From assembly GCF_026015885.1 (NCBI RefSeq), contig NZ_JAPDUG010000002.1:868001-932000 (forward strand): a stretch of 64,000 nucleotides of DNA, read 5' to 3'. This DNA is from Halocynthiibacter sp. SDUM655004 (GTDB lineage Bacteria; Pseudomonadota; Alphaproteobacteria; Rhodobacterales; Rhodobacteraceae). The position numbers and the translations under genes are program-made. The notes below the pieces were generated by a model. The model had not been told where the DNA came from. It saw only the letters and a program-made list of their open reading frames with translations, and made no database searches. Shown here one piece after another: positions 9,016-16,243 of the stretch. Each line of letters opens with the position of its first letter. The stretch's first letter is position 1.

Positions 9016-9693
9016 CTAAACGGTTCTCTGCCTGATACGCCACAGAAAGAACGCTGTCATCCCAAACCATACAATTGCCAACCCAAACCACGTTAAAACA
9101 TATTCAAGGTGGCGATTTGGTATGCCCGAAGAATCAACAGGAAAGGGTGTGGTTACCAAGTTTGGCTCTGTGCTGCTGCGTTGGACAAGCAGGACGGGTT
9201 CGGTATCAAGTGCTTTTGCCATTGCCGGAATGTCCCGTCCGAACCAAACGCCAGCATCTAAGTCCGGCGGAGGCGTTGACGATTGCATCTCATCTGGCCA
9301 GAGCAGGTTGCCCGTGATTTCTGCTGCAACAACCGGTCGTGGCGCATCTTTGGCAGGAATAGCAACAAAGCCACGATCAAGCAGGATGCGCCGTCCGTTC
9401 TCTAGGGTGAATTCCGAGATGATGCGGTACCCTGCCCCGATCTTTTGCACCGATGCCAAAACAGTGATTTCGCGCGGTCCGACAGTTCCAGCGGCCTTGA
9501 CCGGTAAATACTGATCGCGATCTTCATTCGGCACCTCTGGAACTGACACGGGATCGGCGAGAATTGTCGCGTCGATTTTGGCCAATTCCTCGGTTTTCTC
9601 GTCAAGTCGATCAAGCTGCCAAAAACCCAGCGAACATAAAATCAGGGTTCCGACAATTCCGAATATAAGCGGCAAGATATACTTGCGGTTCAT
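9016..9693 (-). CDS. SURF1 family cytochrome c oxidase assembly protein
   Basis: Inner-membrane assembly factor thought to help heme a insertion into oxidase subunit I. The 225-residue protein has the SURF1 plan: one helix at the N-terminus (about residues 5-24, LPLIFGIVGTLILCSLGFWQLDR), a periplasmic domain, and a second helix at the C-terminus after PNRHLEYVLTWFGLA. The GFWQL and HLEYxxTWF motifs are family hallmarks. It lies downstream of coxC but behind an intrinsic terminator, so expression may be lower than that of the structural subunit. Confidence 0.92.
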   Translation of the reverse strand: MNRKYILPLIFGIVGTLILCSLGFWQLDRLDEKTEELAKIDATILADPVSVPEVPNEDRDQYLPVKAAGTVGPREITVLASVQKIGAGYRIISEFTLENGRRILLDRGFVAIPAKDAPRPVVAAEITGNLLWPDEMQSSTPPPDLDAGVWFGRDIPAMAKALDTEPVLLVQRSSTEPNLVTTPFPVDSSGIPNRHLEYVLTWFGLAIVWFGMTAFFLWRIRQRTV

Positions 9694-9710
9694 AAAGCTC
9701 TTCTCTCCAA

Positions 9711-9744
9711 GTAAAAAGGCGCGGAACAGTTCCCGCGCCTTTAC
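9711..9744 (-). terminator. Intrinsic terminator after coxC
   Basis: A perfect 10-bp stem (9715-9724 with 9733-9742) with an eight-base loop is followed on the minus strand by TTTTT. It lies between coxC and surf1 and separates the oxidase segment from the surf1-thrC segment. The plus-strand reading ends CCTTTACT and is weaker. Confidence 0.87.
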
Positions 9745-9791
9745 TATTCTTTATCACACGACACAAAGCGCGTAGGTGCGAACGGCTCCTA

Positions 9792-10592
9792 TTAGCCGCC
9801 CCAGACGTAAACAGCCGCAAACAGGAACAGCCAAACAACGTCAACAAAGTGCCAGTACCAAGCCGCAGCTTCTAGGCCCACGTGCGCTTCGGGTGTGAAC
9901 GCGCCGCGCATCGCACGGATCAAACAAACTGCGAGGAAGATGGTTCCGATCACAACGTGGAAGCCGTGGAAGCCTGTCGCCATGAAGAAGTTGGCTCCAT
10001 AGATGTTGCCGGAGAACCCGAATGCAGCGTGGCTGTATTCGTAGATCTGGAACATTGTGAAGAACACACCGAGGATGATCGAAATCGCAAGGCCATTGAT
10101 CAGGTCTTTGCGGTTGTTCTCATGAGCAATCGCGTGGTGCGCCCATGTACACGCAGCACCAGAGCAGAGCAGAATCAGCGTGTTGATCAGCGGCAGGTGC
10201 CATGGATCGAATGTTTCAATGCCTGCTGGCGGCCAAACGCCGTCAACGGCTGGGGATTCTGGCCCCATGGGATAGATGGCGTGCTTGAAGAAGCTCCAGA
10301 ACCACGCTGCAAAGAACATGATTTCAGACATGATGAACATGATAACGCCGTAGCGCAGACCGATTTTCACGACAGGTGTGTGATCACCTTCGTTCGCTTC
10401 GGTGATTACGTCGCTCCACCATTCAAACATCACATAGAGAACACCGGCGAGGCCAATCAGGAACATGAAGGGCGTGATACCCTGCATCCAGATAACCGCG
10501 CCGAAGAGCATGATGAAGCCCGAAACGGCACCGGCCAGAGGCCAGATTGACGGCGGTAGAATGTGATAGTCGTGGTTTTTTGCGTGTGCCAT
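9792..10592 (-). CDS. coxC: Cytochrome c oxidase subunit III
   Basis: A 266-residue seven-helix integral membrane subunit of the aa3-type terminal oxidase. Recognisable segments are [13 protein letters not shown] at the N-terminus, the [13 protein letters not shown] helix with the conserved glutamate, [13 protein letters not shown], and the C-terminal [22 protein letters not shown] with the family histidine and tryptophans. It follows ctaG by 21 bases. Subunit I (coxA) is not in the window, as is usual where ctaD lies elsewhere. Confidence 0.97.
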   Translation of the reverse strand: MAHAKNHDYHILPPSIWPLAGAVSGFIMLFGAVIWMQGITPFMFLIGLAGVLYVMFEWWSDVITEANEGDHTPVVKIGLRYGVIMFIMSEIMFFAAWFWSFFKHAIYPMGPESPAVDGVWPPAGIETFDPWHLPLINTLILLCSGAACTWAHHAIAHENNRKDLINGLAISIILGVFFTMFQIYEYSHAAFGFSGNIYGANFFMATGFHGFHVVIGTIFLAVCLIRAMRGAFTPEAHVGLEAAAWYWHFVDVVWLFLFAAVYVWGG

Positions 10593-10613
10593 ATAGGATC
10601 CCCTGTTTGGGAC

Positions 10614-11189
10614 TTAGTTAACATCAGCCTTTGGTGTGGTCGAGAGGCTCGCCACATCTTTAGGCAGTTCGGTTTCATAAAACGTATAGGATAGGGTTAT
10701 GTGATGCACGTATTTTGCATCTCTATCCGAAACGATTTCGGGATCGACGTAAAAGCTCACCGGCATCATAACGGTTTCACCCGGTTCGAGCACTTGTTCG
10801 GTAAAGCAAAAACAGTCGATTTTCGTGAAAAAGCCACCCGCTTCATAGGGGGCAACATTGTAGGTCGCAGACCCAGCAACACGGCGGTCCGTCGGGTTGT
10901 GCGCTTCGTAAAAGGCAAGACCGGTTTCGCCGATGTTGATCTCCATCTGTCGAACAACAGGCTTGAAGGTCCATGGCATATCGCGGTCTAGCGAAGCATC
11001 AAAACGAACGGTGATTGTTTGGTCGAGGACTTCGTCGGACCCAACAGCTGACACAGAAGTTGTGCCGCCAAATCCAGTAACCCTACAGAACCAGTCATAG
11101 AATGGCACAGACGCCCAAGCTAGCGAGCCCATCGTAAAGACGACGGCGAATGCTTGTAGCGCGGTTTTATGTGTCGATTTCATCGCCAT
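10614..11189 (-). CDS. ctaG: Cytochrome c oxidase assembly protein CtaG (Cox11)
   Basis: Copper chaperone that delivers copper to the CuB site of subunit I. The 191-residue protein has one N-terminal transmembrane helix (about residues 9-27) and a periplasmic beta domain. The copper ligands sit in IDCFCFTEQ (C126 and C128) with the extra conserved cysteine of YDWFCRVTGFGG at residue 35. Its ATG overlaps the stop of the preceding small gene as TGATG, so the two are translationally coupled. Confidence 0.96.
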   Translation of the reverse strand: MAMKSTHKTALQAFAVVFTMGSLAWASVPFYDWFCRVTGFGGTTSVSAVGSDEVLDQTITVRFDASLDRDMPWTFKPVVRQMEINIGETGLAFYEAHNPTDRRVAGSATYNVAPYEAGGFFTKIDCFCFTEQVLEPGETVMMPVSFYVDPEIVSDRDAKYVHHITLSYTFYETELPKDVASLSTTPKADVN

Positions 11190-11380
11190 CAGTTGCCAGA
11201 GTCCTGTGTTTCAAGGGATGGGCGAGCGGTATGGTCAAACGCCTCCACAGGTTCTCCGCGCTGAACTTTTGCAAGCGTCAGCCAAAAGACAATAGCAACG
11301 AAAGCAAAAAGCGAGAGGCCAAGACCTACGTTCCGACCAAGTCGGCGATAGTGCATTTCATGTTCAACTTTGGGCGCCAT
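11189..11380 (-). CDS. Small single-helix protein between ctaB and ctaG
   Basis: A 63-residue protein with a basic N-terminus, one transmembrane helix (about residues 16-36, LGLSLFAFVAIVFWLTLAK) and a short acidic tail. The ATG at 11380 is supported by GGAGG seven bases upstream, inside the end of ctaB, and by the TGATG overlap with the ctaB stop; its own stop overlaps ctaG in the same way. Small ORFs occupy this position in other alphaproteobacterial cox clusters, so a structural or assembly role in the oxidase is likely, but no biochemical function can be stated. Confidence 0.8.
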   Translation of the reverse strand: MAPKVEHEMHYRRLGRNVGLGLSLFAFVAIVFWLTLAKVQRGEPVEAFDHTARPSLETQDSGN

Positions 11381-12321
11381 CAGAAACCTCCCCAAGTCAC
11401 GCCCAGAGCCGATTGCAAGAGCAGTGCCGTGAAATGCAGGAATAGGTAATAAAGCGATAGTTTAAAGAACTTACGCTCCGCCAGATACTTGTCAGCTTGG
11501 GCCTCATCTTCGTCACGGCGCCAGATTTTAATGGCTCCGCGGATGAACAACAGATTCAAGACAAGTGAAACTGCGAAATAGATCGGCCCACCGATAGATG
11601 TGAAGCTCGTCGCAAGCGCGACAGGCGCAAGTAAAAGCGTATAAACCAGAATGTGTTTACGCGTAGATTTGCGGCCATGCGTTACAGTGAGCATCGGCAC
11701 TTCGGCTTTGGTGTAGTCGTCATTCATGAACAGCGCGAGCGCCCAGAAGTGTGGAGGTGTCCACATGAACGTAAGCGCAAACATCAGAATGCTTTCAATC
11801 GAAACTCCACCGGTCGCAACGGCCCACCCGATCATTGGAGGGAAAGCACCAGCGGCGCCACCAATCACGATGTTCTGTGGCGTCCAGCGCTTGAGCCACA
11901 TGGTATAGATGACCACGTAGAAAAAGATCGTAAACGCCAGGAGCAGTCCGGCAACAATATTTGCAGCAAGCGCAAGCATGACAACCGAAATGCCGGACAG
12001 CGCGATACCAAAGCCCAGCGCCTCGCCTTCTGCAATTTTACCTGCCGGAATGGGGCGCTTCTGCGTGCGCTTCATGATCCGGTCAATATCTGCGTCCCAC
12101 CACATGTTGAGCGCGCCAGAAGCACCGCCACCAAGTGCGATAAACAAGATCGACGTAAACGCCACAAACGGATGAACCGGATTGGGTGCAACCAGAATCC
12201 CGACCAAGGCCGTGAAAACCACAAGCGACATTACGCGCGGCTTCAAAAGCGCAACGAAATCGCGGAAACCTGCATCACCAGCAGGTGTGGTTACATTTGA
12301 TTGTAGGCTTGCGTCGCTCAT
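11380..12321 (-). CDS. ctaB: Protoheme IX farnesyltransferase (heme O synthase)
   Basis: Integral membrane UbiA-family prenyltransferase that attaches a farnesyl group to heme b, giving heme O, the precursor of heme A for the oxidase. The 313 residues contain the first aspartate motif N72-D76-D80 in NMWWDADIDRIMKRT, then RPIPAGKI, and WTPPHFWALALF typical of CtaB. About eight hydrophobic helices are visible. It starts behind a terminator-like hairpin downstream of coxB, suggesting lower output than the structural subunit. Confidence 0.96.
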   Translation of the reverse strand: MSDASLQSNVTTPAGDAGFRDFVALLKPRVMSLVVFTALVGILVAPNPVHPFVAFTSILFIALGGGASGALNMWWDADIDRIMKRTQKRPIPAGKIAEGEALGFGIALSGISVVMLALAANIVAGLLLAFTIFFYVVIYTMWLKRWTPQNIVIGGAAGAFPPMIGWAVATGGVSIESILMFALTFMWTPPHFWALALFMNDDYTKAEVPMLTVTHGRKSTRKHILVYTLLLAPVALATSFTSIGGPIYFAVSLVLNLLFIRGAIKIWRRDEDEAQADKYLAERKFFKLSLYYLFLHFTALLLQSALGVTWGGF

Positions 12322-12347
12322 GCTGGCCCTATCGAGGTCGGATCATC

Positions 12348-12386
12348 AAAAAAACGGACGTGGCCCCGATATTAGGAGCCACACCC
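12348..12386 (-). terminator. Intrinsic terminator or attenuator between coxB and ctaB
   Basis: On the minus strand a stem of up to 12 bp, including three G-U pairs (12375-12386 with 12356-12367), has a seven-base loop and is followed within one base by seven T. It lies 18 bases after the coxB stop, so part of the transcription would end before the assembly genes. Confidence 0.78.
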
Positions 12387-12403
12387 TTCTCAAAGAACTG
12401 CCG

Positions 12404-13321
12404 TTACTTGGATGCCAGTGTGAGTGGCGTATCCAGACCTGCATATTCCTCTTTGGCGTCAACCAGCCAGTTTTGGTAAGCTTCTTCGCTTACAACTTTG
12501 ACTGTGATTGGCATGTAGCTGTGGTCCTTGCCGCAAAGCTCGGAACACTGACCAAAGTAAACGCCCTCTTTCTCAGCAGTGAACCAAAGTTCAGCCAGGC
12601 GACCAGGTACGCCATCTTGCTTCACACCGAACGCCGGGATTGCCCAGCTGTGGATCACGTCGGCACCAGTAACTTGAATTACGATTGTTTTGCCAACCGG
12701 AATAACGAGAGCTGTGTCCGTCGCAAGAAGGAAGTCCTCGCTTGCATAGCCATTACGCTCCAGAAGCGCGTCCATATCTGCGCTGCGAACGAATGGCTCC
12801 ACGCCATCATCGTCGTCGGTAAGCGTTGCAGGGTGACCAAGCATGTATGAGTCAAAGCCAAACTCATGGTCGACATACTCATAACCCCAGTACCATTGGT
12901 AACCAGTTGCCTTGATTGTTACGTCAGCCGTTGGAATTGTCTGTTGCTTGAACAGAACCGGCAGCGAGAACGCACCGATGAATACGAGAATCAAAATCGG
13001 GATCAGCGTCCAAGCAACTTCGAGCGGCGAGTTATGTGTGAACGTCGCAGGCTTCGGGTTTGTTTTGGAATTATAGCGAATCATAATCCAGATAATCAGC
13101 GCGGTCACAAAAATGACGATCGCGGTGATGATCACGAGGATCATGTTGTCTAGACCCTGAAGATCGCGGGCCAGCTCAGTTGCGGCGGGTTGGAAGCCAA
13201 GCGATTTTTCTGTGGGCTTACCGATAACCTCTAGGTTTCCCAACGAATCTTGCGCGTTTGCTGCGCCTGCTGCTGCCAGCGCAATCGCTGAAAGGCCTGA
13301 AATCTTGGTCAAAAATCGCAT
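12404..13321 (-). CDS. coxB: Cytochrome c oxidase subunit II
   Basis: Carries the binuclear CuA centre that accepts electrons from cytochrome c. The 305-residue precursor has a signal peptide ending near AANAQ, two transmembrane helices (about residues 50-72 and 93-115) and a periplasmic cupredoxin domain. The CuA ligands are intact: C259, C263, H267 and M270 in GQCSELCGKDHSYM. The ATG at 13321 is preferred because AGGA lies about seven bases upstream; ATGs further upstream lack a site. It is the first gene of the oxidase cluster and is divergent from tldD. Confidence 0.97.
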   Translation of the reverse strand: MRFLTKISGLSAIALAAAGAANAQDSLGNLEVIGKPTEKSLGFQPAATELARDLQGLDNMILVIITAIVIFVTALIIWIMIRYNSKTNPKPATFTHNSPLEVAWTLIPILILVFIGAFSLPVLFKQQTIPTADVTIKATGYQWYWGYEYVDHEFGFDSYMLGHPATLTDDDDGVEPFVRSADMDALLERNGYASEDFLLATDTALVIPVGKTIVIQVTGADVIHSWAIPAFGVKQDGVPGRLAELWFTAEKEGVYFGQCSELCGKDHSYMPITVKVVSEEAYQNWLVDAKEEYAGLDTPLTLASK

Positions 13322-13502
13322 AGTCATTTCCTGTTCGCACAAAGCAGATTTGCTCTGCTCACATCTTACTCCCGCCCAAACGGTCGGAATCCCATTGTCT
13401 TTGCTGCGCCAAAAACCATATTAGACGCAACAGAACAAGCATCTTTCCACGTGGCTTTGAACCACCATGTCGCTTTTATGCGTCAATTACCGGAGTTTTT
13501 CT

Positions 13503-14924
13503 ATGTCAAATACGCGTTTTCGCCCTTTTGAAACCTCGTTGGACATCGACTCAACTCTGGGAATTCTCAAGGAAACTTGTGCAGGAGCGGATGATGGCGA
13601 ACTATTTCTCGAGCGAAAGAGTTCGGAGGCCATCGTATTTGATGATGGGCGGGTAAAAACTGCGAGTTATGACGCAAGCGAAGGATTTGGATTACGCGCT
13701 GTACGTGGCGAGACATCCGGCTATGCGCATTCCACCGAAATGACCGAATCCGCAATTCGGAGAGCATCAGAGACAGCTCGCCTAGCTGTTGGTGACGGAG
13801 GTGGCGCTATGGCCCCTGCGCCAAAACAGACCAACCGCAAACTTTATAGCGACGATGATCCCATCGCGCAGGCTGCTTTTCCTGTTAAAATTGATCTGCT
13901 CAAGGAAATTGATGCTTTCACACGCGGGCTCGACAAGCGCGTTATTCAAGTTTCTGCAACCCTTGCTGCGTCCATGCAAGAAGTTGAAATCCTCCGCCCC
14001 GATGGGCATCACGTGCGCGATGCCCGCCCGATGAGTCGTTTGAATATCAGCGTCATAGTCGAGGAAAACGGTCGTCGCGAAAGCGGAGGCATGGGTGGCG
14101 GCGGGCGCGCTTCGCTCTCTGGACTCTTGGAAACCGAGCACTGGCAGTCTGTCGCTCGTGAAGCTTTGCGTATTGCGCTTGTTAACCTTCGTGCGGTCCC
14201 TGCCCCTGCGGGTGTTATGGACATTGTCCTTGGCTCTGGCTGGCCTGGGATCCTGCTGCATGAAGCTGTCGGGCATGGCCTCGAAGGAGACTTTAACCGC
14301 AAGGGAAGCTCCGCCTTTTCCGGCCTCGTGGGGCAGCAGGTCGCGGCCAAAGGTGTGACGGTCCTTGATGATGGAACTATTCCAGATCGGCGCGGCTCTA
14401 TTACCTTCGATGATGAGGGCACGCCCAGCGGCAAAAACGTTCTGATCGAGGACGGCGTGCTGGTTGGCTATATGCAAGACCGACAAAACGCGCGGCTTAT
14501 GGGCGTTCCAGAAACGGGCAATGGTCGTCGCGAAAGCTATGCTCACACGCCGATGCCGCGTATGACCAACACATATATGCTTGGCGGAGACAGCGCCCCA
14601 AGCGACATTGTCGCGGACCTAAAAGACGGAATTTATGCAGTCGGGTTTGGCGGCGGACAGGTTGATATCACCTCTGGTAAGTTTGTGTTTTCCTGCACTG
14701 AAGCCTACCGCGTCAAAAACGGAGTGGTCGGTGAGCCCGTCAAAGGCGCGACACTCATTGGCGACGGCCCCACGGCCATGAAGAAAATCCGCGCGATTGG
14801 CAATGATATGAAGCTCGATCCGGGTATCGGGAATTGTGGGAAAGCCGGACAATGGGTGCCGGTTGGCGTCGGACAGCCAACGCTCATGATCGGGGGGATA
14901 ACTGTGGGCGGCTCGGCGGCCTAG
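13503..14924 (+). CDS. tldD: Metalloprotease TldD
   Basis: TldD/PmbA proteins form a heterodimeric zinc protease linked to peptide maturation and DNA gyrase modulators. The 473-residue protein has the HExxxH metal motif H253-E254-H258 in HEAVGHGLEGD, a third ligand region in FSCTEAYRVKNG, and the glycine-rich IGGITVGGS tail. CCGGAG before ATG 13503 supports this start; an upstream in-frame start adds twelve unconserved residues. The partner PmbA (TldE) is not in the window. Confidence 0.95.
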   Translation: MSNTRFRPFETSLDIDSTLGILKETCAGADDGELFLERKSSEAIVFDDGRVKTASYDASEGFGLRAVRGETSGYAHSTEMTESAIRRASETARLAVGDGGGAMAPAPKQTNRKLYSDDDPIAQAAFPVKIDLLKEIDAFTRGLDKRVIQVSATLAASMQEVEILRPDGHHVRDARPMSRLNISVIVEENGRRESGGMGGGGRASLSGLLETEHWQSVAREALRIALVNLRAVPAPAGVMDIVLGSGWPGILLHEAVGHGLEGDFNRKGSSAFSGLVGQQVAAKGVTVLDDGTIPDRRGSITFDDEGTPSGKNVLIEDGVLVGYMQDRQNARLMGVPETGNGRRESYAHTPMPRMTNTYMLGGDSAPSDIVADLKDGIYAVGFGGGQVDITSGKFVFSCTEAYRVKNGVVGEPVKGATLIGDGPTAMKKIRAIGNDMKLDPGIGNCGKAGQWVPVGVGQPTLMIGGITVGGSAA

Positions 14925-14990
14925 AAGGTATTTTTAGAATGCCTGCGGAAATGTTCACCATTCATTAACCATCGTGGTCCTAATGTCGGG

Positions 14991-16157
14991 ATGCAAACCG
15001 ACGGAGCCATGATGGACGAAGACAGCGTTTCCTCTTTGACACCCCTCACCCCACCCACTTCAGAGGATGCGCGGTTGTCATGGCTCCGTCTTTTGCGTTC
15101 ACGCAGGGTCGGCATTTCGACGTTCTATCGATTGATGCAGGAGAACGAGACAGCCGAGCGTGCGCTTGAGGTCTTGCCAGAGGTAGCGCGCGCTGCAGGA
15201 GTTACCGACTACGCAATTGCGCCACTGAAAGACATCGAGAACGAGTTTGCTGCGGCGCGCAAAGCCGGTGCGCGAATGATCTGCAGAGGAGAAGCCGACT
15301 ATCCCAAGGAATTGGCAAACATCGCCGATGCTCCTCCACTATTCTGGGCAATTGGCGATATCTCTCTGCTTAAACGGCCCAAAATTGGCATTGTCGGCGC
15401 CCGAAATGCATCTTCGCTCGGAGAGCGCATGGCGCGAAAGCTGTCCGAGGGGCTTTCGCAGCAAGGGCTGATTGTTGTTTCCGGGCTTGCCCGCGGCATA
15501 GACGCCGCCTGTCATAAAGCGGCGCTTGAAGGCGGAACAATCGCGGTTCAGGCTGGTGGTGTGGATAAAATCTATCCCAAAGAAAACACCGAATTGTTCT
15601 GGGAGATTGGCGCAAAAGGCCTCCGCATATCAGAAGATCCGATTGGAGTAGCACCGCAAGCGAGGCATTTTCCGAAACGGAACCGCATAATCTCGGGGCT
15701 ATCCATCGGGCTTGTTGTTGTAGAAGCGGCGGCGCGATCCGGAACTTTAATCACAGCTAGAAACGCTTTGGATCAAGGGCGCGAAGTTATGGCCGTTCCG
15801 GGACACCCCTTTGACGCGCGCGCCACAGGGAGCAATATGCTAATTCGCGATGGCGCAGCTCTTATCCGAAATGTCGATGATATACTTGAGCAAGTTGCTG
15901 ATGCTTTGGAAGAGCCAATGACTGTGGCGGAACAAGCCGAACCAGATGAACAATCTTGCACACAAAACACAATCGCGGAAAGCGCCGATCTCCACCGTCA
16001 AATTCTCGAGCGACTCGGACCAAGCCCCCTTGCCGAAGACCAACTCATTCGCGACCTAGCGCAGCCAGCCCACCACGTCACGGCAGAACTCGTTTCGCTG
16101 GAGGTTGAGGGACGAATTGAGCGTGCTCCAGGGGGGTATTTGATGCGCGTGGGGTAA
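14991..16157 (+). CDS. dprA: DNA-processing protein DprA
   Basis: Loads RecA onto incoming single-stranded DNA during transformation. The 388 residues contain a N-terminal SAM-like region, the Rossmann-like DprA core with GIVGARNAS, SGLARGIDAACHKAAL, GGVDKIYP and SRSGTLITARNALDQGRE-like segments (here AARSGTLITARNALD), and a C-terminal winged helix (about 320-388, ILERLGPSPLAEDQLIRDL). ATG 14991 is used; ATG 15012 with GGAG five bases upstream is a good alternative giving 381 residues. Confidence 0.94.
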   Translation: MQTDGAMMDEDSVSSLTPLTPPTSEDARLSWLRLLRSRRVGISTFYRLMQENETAERALEVLPEVARAAGVTDYAIAPLKDIENEFAAARKAGARMICRGEADYPKELANIADAPPLFWAIGDISLLKRPKIGIVGARNASSLGERMARKLSEGLSQQGLIVVSGLARGIDAACHKAALEGGTIAVQAGGVDKIYPKENTELFWEIGAKGLRISEDPIGVAPQARHFPKRNRIISGLSIGLVVVEAAARSGTLITARNALDQGREVMAVPGHPFDARATGSNMLIRDGAALIRNVDDILEQVADALEEPMTVAEQAEPDEQSCTQNTIAESADLHRQILERLGPSPLAEDQLIRDLAQPAHHVTAELVSLEVEGRIERAPGGYLMRVG

Positions 16158-16243
16158 TTCATACTTAACTGTGCATTGACAATTCACTCGAAGCACCCAC
16201 ATCTTGCGCCGCCATATGCTCCCTGTGAGTCGAGAGGAATTTT

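Noticed and set aside
9882-10550. Plus-strand frame opposite coxC
   Set aside because: Charged, His-rich composition is the typical antisense of a membrane protein; coxC is well supported.
13782-14546. Minus-strand reading frame of about 250 codons
   Set aside because: It is the mirror of tldD; composition is atypical and no domain is seen.
16176-16181. TTGACA before topA as promoter
   Set aside because: No acceptable -10 hexamer at 16-18 bases; too weak to list as a feature.
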